A stretch of DNA of 64,000 bases from Geomonas azotofigens (lineage in GTDB: Bacteria > Desulfobacterota > Desulfuromonadia > Geobacterales > Geobacteraceae). Of this stretch, positions 7,902 to 13,760 are shown in pieces. The notes under the pieces were generated by a model, which was not told the DNA's origin, ran no database searches, and saw only the letters and a program-made list of their open reading frames with translations. The stretch is taken from NCBI RefSeq assembly GCF_018919395.1, contig NZ_JAHLME010000005.1, positions 62,001-126,000 of the forward strand, read 5' to 3'. The position numbers and the translations under genes are program-made. Position 1 is the first letter of the stretch. Every line of letters begins with the position of its first letter.

Positions 7902-9815
7902 ATGCAGCTGTCAACGTTCTTTTTTCGATGGGCAGAAATATTGACTGGTAAGTTTCTCCGCAAATTATCGCTCGCCTCACTGCTGTTCCTGATCCCGCTG
8001 GCGCCGCTCCATGCCAGGGGAGACGAAGGGGACGAGGTGACCCGTTCACTCGGCCTCTCCGGGGAAGAGCCCGACGGTGTCTCGCGCCTGCCCCGCCCCG
8101 CATCCCTCATCGCCGAAAACGTCACCGTGGTCACCGCCGAGGAAATCGCGCGCCTAAACGCCCACACGGTGGCCGACGTGCTGCAGACGGTCCCCGGCGT
8201 GCAACTTGACCTGCTGCAGACTCCCGGCGCAATCCTGCTCTACGACATCCTCGGCTCACTGAACCGTCACATCCTGGTGCAGATCGACGGGGTGCCCCAG
8301 AACTTCGTCTCATCGGAAAACCTGGCTCACATCGGCATGATCCCGATCCAGATGGTCGAGCGCATCGAGGTGATCAAAGGGGCGGCGTCCGCGGCCTGGG
8401 GCTCGGCGCTTGGGGGCGTCATCAACATCGTCACCAAGTCCCCGGCGGCGGACCGCGCCGCCGGCCTCGCCTCGGCCTCCATCGGCAAGAAGGCGACCAG
8501 CGACCTTAGGGGCGAGGTGAGCGGCACCAGCGACGGGTTCGGCTATTACCTGACCGGGGGCACCATCCGCTCCGACGGGCTCGTCCCCGGCAACAACGTC
8601 GACTTCAGCCACGGGTTCGGCAAGATCACCTACAATTTCATAGGCGGCGCCAAGGCCACCCTGGGGCTCGATGCCCGCTACGCCGACACCGGGGTCCTGA
8701 CAGCGACACGCTACGACATATCCCAGACCGGCACAACACGCTACCTGGACGGCTACCTCGCCCTGCAGGTGCCGCTTGCCGCGCGCGCGAGCCTCGATAT
8801 CACCGGCCGCGGCGGCCTGCGCGACACGGAAGACCGCCGCAGCCTGATCTCCCAAAGCCTCCTCATCTTCAACGCCCGGGCGCGCGAGGTGCACCAGGGG
8901 TACACGGCCGCCTTGAACCTGGGCGACGCCCACCAGGGGGTGAAGGCAGGCGTCGAGTTCGAGAGGATCGGGGTGACCCAGCGCGAACTGGTGCGCCACG
9001 CGCCGGGAAGCGACGCCGACCTCACCCTTACCCGTTACTCCGCCTACGCCAACGGCACCTTCACCATAGGCCGGCTCTCGCTGCTCCCCGGCGTGCGCGT
9101 CGACCACCTGAACCTGCTCGACGATCCCTTCAGCGCGACCATGGGCGCCACCGTGCGCCTGGGGGAGAACACCCTCTTGCGCGGCTATGCCGCGCGCGGC
9201 TACAGCCTGCCGATGATCAGCTTCTTCGGCTCGACCAACGGCGAGGTGCAGCACGAGTTGCAGCAGGTGGCCACCGTGCAGTGGGGAGCGGAGAGCAGCG
9301 CGGTTCCCTACCTCTGGCTCAAGGGGATGCTGTTTCACAACAACGTCTGGAACGTCCAGGAGTACGACTACCAGGCCGGCGTGCTGCGCGAGGTGAAGCA
9401 GCGCCGCCACGGCATCGACCTGGAACTGCGCACCTCGTCCTGGCACGGCTTCGCGCTGACCGGCGCCTACACCTTCACCGACGCGAGAAACCGCGACACC
9501 GGGGCAGAACTCGACAGCAACCAAAGCGGCCCCCGCCACGCCGCCAAGGGATCGCTCAGCTACAACAACGCCGCGGCCGGCTTCACCGGCGTCCTCACCG
9601 GCAACTACGTCAACTGGAGGCTCGATGATCCCACCGCGCATCCGGTGGCGACCTTCTTTGACCTGCACCTGAACCAGAAGCTGGCGCCGGCCCAGGAGAA
9701 CTCGCCGGAGCTGTTCCTGTCGCTGCGCAACATCTTCGACGCCAAGCTGTACCAGTACGACTTCCACCAGGCCGCGCCGCGCTGGTTCGAAATCGGGGGG
9801 AGGTTCCGCTTCTGA
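7902..9815 (+). CDS. TonB-dependent outer-membrane receptor
   Basis: About 637 residues: signal peptide, an N-terminal plug with the classical elements (VTVVTAEEIARL, LQTVPGV, IQIDGV-like VQIDGVPQ, VERIEVIKG, GSALGGVINIVTK), then a 22-strand-type barrel ending in aromatic ARWFEIGGRFRF-like residues. TonB receptors import scarce ligands such as corrinoids, heme, siderophores or metals using energy from TonB-ExbBD. The start is uncertain: the ATG at 7902 has a poor ribosome site and an in-frame TTG at 7941 also leaves a signal peptide. The stop overlaps the next start (TGATG). No TonB or inner-membrane permease is encoded here, so the substrate is unknown. Confidence 0.9.
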   Translation: MQLSTFFFRWAEILTGKFLRKLSLASLLFLIPLAPLHARGDEGDEVTRSLGLSGEEPDGVSRLPRPASLIAENVTVVTAEEIARLNAHTVADVLQTVPGVQLDLLQTPGAILLYDILGSLNRHILVQIDGVPQNFVSSENLAHIGMIPIQMVERIEVIKGAASAAWGSALGGVINIVTKSPAADRAAGLASASIGKKATSDLRGEVSGTSDGFGYYLTGGTIRSDGLVPGNNVDFSHGFGKITYNFIGGAKATLGLDARYADTGVLTATRYDISQTGTTRYLDGYLALQVPLAARASLDITGRGGLRDTEDRRSLISQSLLIFNARAREVHQGYTAALNLGDAHQGVKAGVEFERIGVTQRELVRHAPGSDADLTLTRYSAYANGTFTIGRLSLLPGVRVDHLNLLDDPFSATMGATVRLGENTLLRGYAARGYSLPMISFFGSTNGEVQHELQQVATVQWGAESSAVPYLWLKGMLFHNNVWNVQEYDYQAGVLREVKQRRHGIDLELRTSSWHGFALTGAYTFTDARNRDTGAELDSNQSGPRHAAKGSLSYNNAAAGFTGVLTGNYVNWRLDDPTAHPVATFFDLHLNQKLAPAQENSPELFLSLRNIFDAKLYQYDFHQAAPRWFEIGGRFRF

Positions 9816-10663
9816 TGCGCCCCCTGCTCCTTTGCATACTGCTGACCTGGCTGCTGGCCGCCCCGGCGCTCGCCTCGGACCTCCTTATCCTGCAATCCAG
9901 CCGCAGCCCGGTCTACTCCGAGGCCCTGCGCGGCTTCCACGCCGCCGCCAGGAACAACGAACAGCCCCTGGTGCTCTCCGACTACGCCGAGGTGGACGTG
10001 CAGCGCCTGGTCCGGGAGGAGCGCCCGAGGCTGGTGGTCGCCATCGGGGACCAGGCGCTCATCGCCTGCCGCAAGATCAGGGAGGTGCCGGTGGTCTCCA
10101 TGCTGTCCCTGTCGCTGTCCCAAAAATCCCAGCCCGACCACGTCGGCGGGGTGACCATGGTGGCCGCCCCCGGGCGCTACCTGGACCTCTTCGCGCAACT
10201 CGGGGCCAAGCGGGTCGGGGTCCTCTACGACCCGAAGCTCTCGGGGCTGTACCTGAAACGGGCCGCCGCGGAAGCGGAGGATCACGACGTGAGCCTCACC
10301 CTGGAACCGGTGCGCAACTCGCGCGAACTGCAGGGGAAACTGGAAAAGCTCAAGAATGAGGTGGATCTTTTGTGGCTTTTGCCGGACAGCACGGTGGTGA
10401 CCACGGTGAACGTGGAGGCGCTGCTGCTTTTTTCCATGACCCAGGGCATCCCCGCCGTCACCTTCACCGGCCAGTACCTCAAAAACGGCGCCGCGGCCTC
10501 GCTGGACATCGACCCCTACGACATGGGGGTGCAGACCGCGGAACTCGCGCTCTCGCTGTTGAGAAGCGGCCCCTACCAGAAGGTCCCGGTGCTGGACCCG
10601 CGCAAGATCAGGCTCCAGGTGAACGACCGCGTGCTGCGCAAGCTGCGCCTCAAGGTGCCGTAA
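9815..10663 (+). CDS. ABC-type substrate-binding protein (ABC_sub_bind family)
   Basis: The product is 282 residues with a signal peptide (cleavage after APALAS) followed by the type-I periplasmic-binding fold of the ABC_sub_bind family (PF04392-like): a repeated nucleotide-binding-like lobe with RPRLVVAIGDQAL, GGVTMVA, RVGVLYDP and IPAVTF elements. Its start codon overlaps the stop of the TonB receptor, so the two are translationally coupled. Orphan binding proteins of this family without permease or ATPase often act as ligand sensors; together with the divergent histidine kinase this suggests a sensing and uptake unit, which is inference. Confidence 0.8.
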   Translation: MRPLLLCILLTWLLAAPALASDLLILQSSRSPVYSEALRGFHAAARNNEQPLVLSDYAEVDVQRLVREERPRLVVAIGDQALIACRKIREVPVVSMLSLSLSQKSQPDHVGGVTMVAAPGRYLDLFAQLGAKRVGVLYDPKLSGLYLKRAAAEAEDHDVSLTLEPVRNSRELQGKLEKLKNEVDLLWLLPDSTVVTTVNVEALLLFSMTQGIPAVTFTGQYLKNGAAASLDIDPYDMGVQTAELALSLLRSGPYQKVPVLDPRKIRLQVNDRVLRKLRLKVP

Positions 10664-10678
10664 GGCGGGCACCGTCCA

Positions 10679-10715
10679 CCTCCCCTCTCCCCTGGGGAGA
10701 GGGCCAGGGTGAGGG
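10679..10715. repeat. REP-like intergenic stem-loop element
   Basis: CCCTCTCCCC and GGGGAGAGGG form a strong hairpin followed by CCAGGGTGAGGG. Elements of this form are dispersed in intergenic DNA of many GC-rich bacteria. It lies 16 bp past the binding-protein stop and could also help end that transcript. Only one copy is seen in this window. Confidence 0.5.
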
Positions 10716-10759
10716 AAGTGCCGAGGGCGAAATGACCGCACGCCCCATCGCACGCAGGT

Positions 10760-10797
10760 TAAAAAAAAGAGGCCAGCCGATCGACGGCTGGCCTCTT
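10760..10797 (-). terminator. Intrinsic terminator of alanine dehydrogenase gene
   Basis: On the minus strand AAGAGGCCAGCCG pairs with its complement across a five-base loop and is followed by an uninterrupted run of eight or more T, 24 bp past the stop at 10821. Confidence 0.9.
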
Positions 10798-10820
10798 CGT
10801 GGTTCTGGTTTCCGGAGCCC

Positions 10821-11936
10821 TTAGCCGAGCACCTCGTCCACCGGGGTGTAGTCGAGGCCGAAAGCCTCGGCGACGCCGCGATAGGTGACCTGCCCCAGGG
10901 CGATGTTGACCCCTTCCTTCACGCCGGGGTTCTGGCGCGCCACCTCCCGCCAGCCGCGGTCCGCCAGCGCCACCGCGTAGGGGAGCGTCGCGTTGGTGAG
11001 GGCCGCCGTCGAGGTGAGCGGCACCGCGCCGGGCATGTTGGCCACGCAGTAATGCAGCACCCCCTCCTCGAGGTAGGTCGGTTCGCGGTGCGTGGTCGGA
11101 CGCGAGGTCTCGAAGCACCCTCCCTGGTCGATGGCCACGTCCACGAGCACCGCACCGGGCTTCATCGTCTTCAGCATGTCGCGGGTCACCAGCTTGGGCG
11201 CCTTGGCGCCGTGCACGAGGACCGCCCCGATGACCACGTCCGCCTCCTTGACCAGCTCGCGGATGGTGGCCGGCGAGGACATCACCGGGAAGCAGTTCTT
11301 GGGCATCACCTCGGAGAGATGGCGCAGGCGCTCCAGGCTCATGTCCAGGAGATACACCTTCGCCCCCATGCCGCAGGCCATCTGAGCCGCGTGGGTACCG
11401 ACCACACCGCCGCCGATGACCACGACCGTGGCCGGCGCGACCCCGGGGACCCCGCCCAGCAAAATGCCGCGTCCCCCCTGGGCCCGCTCGGCGTACTTGG
11501 CCGCCTGCTGCGCCGCCATGCGCCCGGCCACCTCGCTCATCGGGGTCAAAAGCGGCAGCGAGTTGCCCGCACCGGTGATGGTCTCGTAGGCGACCGCGAC
11601 CCCCTTGCTCTTGATGAAGGCGCGGGTCAGCCCCTCGGCCGCCGCGAAGTGGAAGTAGGTGAAGACGATCTGCCCCTCGCGGATCAGGTCGTACTCGCTG
11701 GGCTGCGGCTCCTTGACGTGCATGACCATCTCGCAGCGGCGGTAGATCTCGGCGGGCGTGGCCACGATCTCGGCGCCGGCCCTGCGGTAGGCGTCGTCCT
11801 CGAAGCCGCTCCCGGCGCCGGCACCGGCCTCCACCAGCAGGGTGTGCCCGTGACTCACCATGACCTCCACCCCCGCCGGGGTCATGCTGACGCGATTCTC
11901 TTCCACCTTGATTTCCTTCAGAATTCCGACGATCAT
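10821..11936 (-). CDS. ald: Alanine dehydrogenase
   Basis: The 371-residue product has the family's usual length. It shows the substrate motif KEIKVEENRVSMTP at the N-terminus, K and H of MVMHVKEPQPSEYDL (catalytic Lys and His region), and the Rossmann motif VIGGGVVGTHAAQMA near residue 170 for NAD binding, followed by the DVAIDQGGCFETSRPT segment. It catalyses reversible NAD-dependent deamination of L-alanine to pyruvate and ammonium in the cytoplasm. The ATG at 11936 has GAGGGGA upstream; an in-frame ATG at 12008 would add 24 residues unlike the family. It is divergent from an Lrp/AsnC regulator, the common arrangement for AldR-type control. Confidence 0.95.
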   Translation of the reverse strand: MIVGILKEIKVEENRVSMTPAGVEVMVSHGHTLLVEAGAGAGSGFEDDAYRRAGAEIVATPAEIYRRCEMVMHVKEPQPSEYDLIREGQIVFTYFHFAAAEGLTRAFIKSKGVAVAYETITGAGNSLPLLTPMSEVAGRMAAQQAAKYAERAQGGRGILLGGVPGVAPATVVVIGGGVVGTHAAQMACGMGAKVYLLDMSLERLRHLSEVMPKNCFPVMSSPATIRELVKEADVVIGAVLVHGAKAPKLVTRDMLKTMKPGAVLVDVAIDQGGCFETSRPTTHREPTYLEEGVLHYCVANMPGAVPLTSTAALTNATLPYAVALADRGWREVARQNPGVKEGVNIALGQVTYRGVAEAFGLDYTPVDEVLG

Positions 11937-12061
11937 CTTCGCTTCCCCTCTCATGTTTTGGCCAGCGGCGCCAGGCCCCGCGCGGCTCTTCATCGCAGCA
12001 TCCAGCATACCAAAAAGCGGCAGCTTTTTTCTTGCGAATCCCCATAAAAGGAGCTAGATTT

Positions 12062-12084
12062 TCGCAGAATATTTCGATTCGAAA
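12062..12084. promoter_or_regulatory. Candidate Lrp/AsnC operator between ald and its regulator
   Basis: TTTCG and CGAAA flank ATT at 12072-12084, and TTCGCAGAATATTTCG just upstream repeats the TTCG core. AT-rich partially dyadic boxes of about 15 bp are typical Lrp-family sites. The position just before the regulator's start would suit autoregulation and control of ald. Confidence 0.35.
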
Positions 12085-12092
12085 GGATCCGT

Positions 12093-12566
12093 ATGAAGAA
12101 TATTGCGCCGGAGAGCGTAGACAAGATTGATCGGGCCATTCTCAACGAGTTGCAAAAGGACGGCCGCCTCTCCAACGTGCAGCTGGCCGAACTGGTCGGC
12201 CTGTCGGAGTCGGCCTGCCTGCGGCGGGTGCGCATGCTGGAGCAAAGCGGCATCATCGACCGCTACGTCATGCTGGTGGACCAGGGGGCGATCGGCAAGC
12301 CGGGCAACGTCTTCGTGCGGGTCACGCTGGACGGGCAGCAGCGGGAGAAGCTCTCCAGTTTCGAGGAGGGCATCGCCACCGTGCCCGAGGTGATGGAGTG
12401 CTACCTCATGTCCGGCGACGTCGATTACCTGTTGCGGGTCATCGTCAAGGACACCGACGATTACCTGCGCCTGCACAACAAGCTGACCGGCCTCCCGGGC
12501 GTTTTGCGGGTGCAGTCCTCCTTCGCGCTGCGCACCGTGGTGAGCAGGACCTCGCTCCCCTTGTAG
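12093..12566 (+). CDS. Lrp/AsnC family transcriptional regulator
   Basis: The product is 157 residues, normal for the family. The N-terminal helix-turn-helix reads DKIDRAILNELQKDGR through LSESACLRRVRMLEQSGII (residues about 10-55), and the C-terminal RAM effector-binding domain spans about 70-150 with the glycine-containing MSGDVDYLLRVIVKDTDDY element. AAAGGAT precedes the ATG. Divergence from ald points to an alanine-responsive regulator (AldR-like), but the effector cannot be read from sequence. Confidence 0.9.
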   Translation: MKNIAPESVDKIDRAILNELQKDGRLSNVQLAELVGLSESACLRRVRMLEQSGIIDRYVMLVDQGAIGKPGNVFVRVTLDGQQREKLSSFEEGIATVPEVMECYLMSGDVDYLLRVIVKDTDDYLRLHNKLTGLPGVLRVQSSFALRTVVSRTSLPL

Positions 12567-12683
12567 CTACCAGACCGGGAGCTCCGGTTTCTTCAGGGCC
12601 CCCGGCTCGTTGGTCCAGGCCACCCGCGCCTGGCAGGAGATGATGGCGTCCCGGTCGGTGAGCTTGAACTTACAGGCGAATTT
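12567..12683 (-). pseudogene. 3' remnant of a PilZ-like protein gene
   Basis: A 38-codon open frame on the minus strand ends at a TAG directly abutting the regulator's stop. It reads KFACKFKLTDRDAIISCQ and continues ARVAWTNEP..LPV, which resembles the last strand region of PilZ c-di-GMP-binding domains (xVVWxNxP..LPxGMGxxF). It has no start codon and breaks at both ends. The similarity is judged by eye. Confidence 0.4.
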
Positions 12684-12688
12684 GGCAG

Positions 12689-12853
12689 GCGCAGGAACTG
12701 TTCGAGCGTTGCCTGCAAACCTTCACGCAGGTCCCCGGCCGACGGGACGGCGTGGTCCGGATCACGCTCTACAATCTGTCCACCCTCTACCGCTCCAACG
12801 GGAGGGAAGCGGACGGCACCGCCCTATTGAACCAGGTGGCGGCCTTCAACTAG
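12689..12853 (+). pseudogene. 3' remnant of a TPR-repeat protein gene
   Basis: A 54-codon open frame without a start codon ends in TAG. It contains ITLYNLSTLYRSNGREADGT, a good TPR helix pair. It begins six bases from the PilZ-like remnant on the opposite strand, so the junction looks like a deletion or rearrangement scar. An intrinsic terminator follows. Confidence 0.5.
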
Positions 12854-12880
12854 CAGAGCCCCCCCGACTTCAAAAAAGCA

Positions 12881-12912
12881 GCCCCGGAAACCTCCCGGGG
12901 CCATTATTTTTC
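12881..12912 (+). terminator. Intrinsic terminator after the TPR remnant
   Basis: GCCCCGG pairs with CCGGGGC across a seven-base loop; the tail is CATTATTTTT. It probably served the lost TPR gene. Confidence 0.7.
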
Positions 12913-13193
12913 TAACAGGGTAGCGTAACCTAATCGTAGTCAACTCATAAAGGTACTGTTACTACCCAGGTAAGAGATCGAGTGAAATTGAGCAGAAGTT
13001 TCAATAAACGACATCACTGGCATTGGGTCATCGTCTCTCTGAATCCGGGAACTTAAGACCGTGGCATTGCCTCTCAGCGCGTGCTCATTGTGCGATTTCG
13101 CCCTGACATCAGCATGCCGCCGTCAGGTACTGGTTCTCCGCTGTGACAGATGTCGAAACAACCATGTAGCTGATTTAATCGATTTTTTTCTTG
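12913..13193. other. Intergenic region upstream of the tandem riboswitches
   Basis: No gene is visible. Composition is less GC-rich than the surroundings, and stop codons are frequent in all frames. Confidence 0.5.
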
Positions 13194-13223
13194 TTGACCA
13201 TTTTTATCGACTTGCGATATAGC
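13194..13223 (+). promoter_or_regulatory. Probable promoter of the riboswitch-controlled cytochrome gene
   Basis: TTGACC at 13194-13199 is followed after 18 bp by TATAGC at 13218-13223 (or ATATAG after 17 bp). The predicted transcript would begin about 20 bp before the first aptamer. Confidence 0.45.
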
Positions 13224-13252
13224 AAATTTATCAAGAATTACAAAACCTGTGG

Positions 13253-13334
13253 TACACGATAATACTAAACCATCCGCGAGGGTGGGACGGAAAGCCTAAG
13301 GGTCTCCCCGAGACAGCCGGGTCGCCGAAATATC
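13253..13334 (+). ncRNA. GEMM-I riboswitch aptamer, copy 1 (cyclic dinucleotide)
   Basis: The segment has the full GEMM-I core: CTAAACC, a P1b stem closed by the GCGAG tetraloop-type turn, GGGACGGAAAGCC, then the GGGTCT...AGAC stem and GCCGGGTCGCCGAAAT receptor side. It closely resembles the Geobacter GEMM-Ib RNAs that bind 3',3'-cGAMP. Aligned to the Vibrio Vc2 RNA, the base at position 20 (G in c-di-GMP riboswitches) is A here, the change associated with cGAMP recognition. The ligand is therefore probably cGAMP, with c-di-GMP possible. Confidence 0.85.
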
Positions 13335-13362
13335 ACTCACGATACTCGCGCCCGGCTTTTTT
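13316..13362 (+). terminator. Riboswitch-controlled terminator, copy 1
   Basis: GCCGGG at 13316-13321, which is part of the aptamer 3' side, can pair with CCCGGC at 13351-13356 just before six T. Because the same bases are needed for the aptamer, ligand binding should prevent terminator formation, making this an ON switch. Confidence 0.8.
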
Positions 13363-13452
13363 GCGCGCGTTTTCGGGGGTAGACGCTTGAGGTAACGCCA
13401 TAGCACCACAAAGCCGCATCCCGTCCTGATACGGGATCGCCAATAATCCGAT

Positions 13453-13533
13453 ACACGACAATACTAAACCACCCGCGAGGGTGGGACGGAAAGCCTAAGG
13501 GTCTCACCGAGACAGCCGGGTCGCCGAAATATC
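13453..13533 (+). ncRNA. GEMM-I riboswitch aptamer, copy 2 (cyclic dinucleotide)
   Basis: This is a second complete copy with nearly the same sequence as copy 1: CTAAACC, CCGCGAGGG loop region, GGGACGGAAAGCC, GGGTCTCACCGAGAC and GCCGGGTCGCCGAAAT. Position 20 (Vc2 numbering) is again A. It starts 200 bp after the first, and each copy has its own terminator, so the two act in series on one transcript. Confidence 0.85.
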
Positions 13534-13560
13534 TTCACGATGTTCGCGCCCGGCTTTTTT
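13515..13560 (+). terminator. Riboswitch-controlled terminator, copy 2
   Basis: GCCGGG at 13515-13520 can pair with CCCGGC at 13549-13554, followed by six T. The aptamer and terminator share the GCCGGG strand as in copy 1. A 200-nt leader without a gene lies between it and the start codon at 13761. Confidence 0.8.
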
Positions 13561-13760
13561 CGTGCCCGAACCTCACCGTGCCGGATCATACCGCACTTCT
13601 TACCACGCTTCCGGAGTTACAGCCTGAGCCCACGCCACCTGGTAGCGGCAGGCAACCGAAAAGGAGGAAACGCCACTCCGGATGTCCCGAAGCTGTATGA
13701 GGAAAAACCGCAATCTCTCAAACAATCACAAAAGGTTTTCTTAGAACCAAAGGAGCTCGC

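Noticed and set aside
12610-12915. 101-codon plus-strand open frame across the gene remnants
   Set aside because: It crosses the junction of the two remnants in a different frame from the TPR-like tail, and its translation resembles nothing.
13253-13362. Canonical c-di-GMP assignment for the riboswitches
   Set aside because: The base at Vc2 position 20 is A, not G, and the sequence is closer to Geobacter cGAMP-type members, so c-di-GMP is kept only as the alternative.
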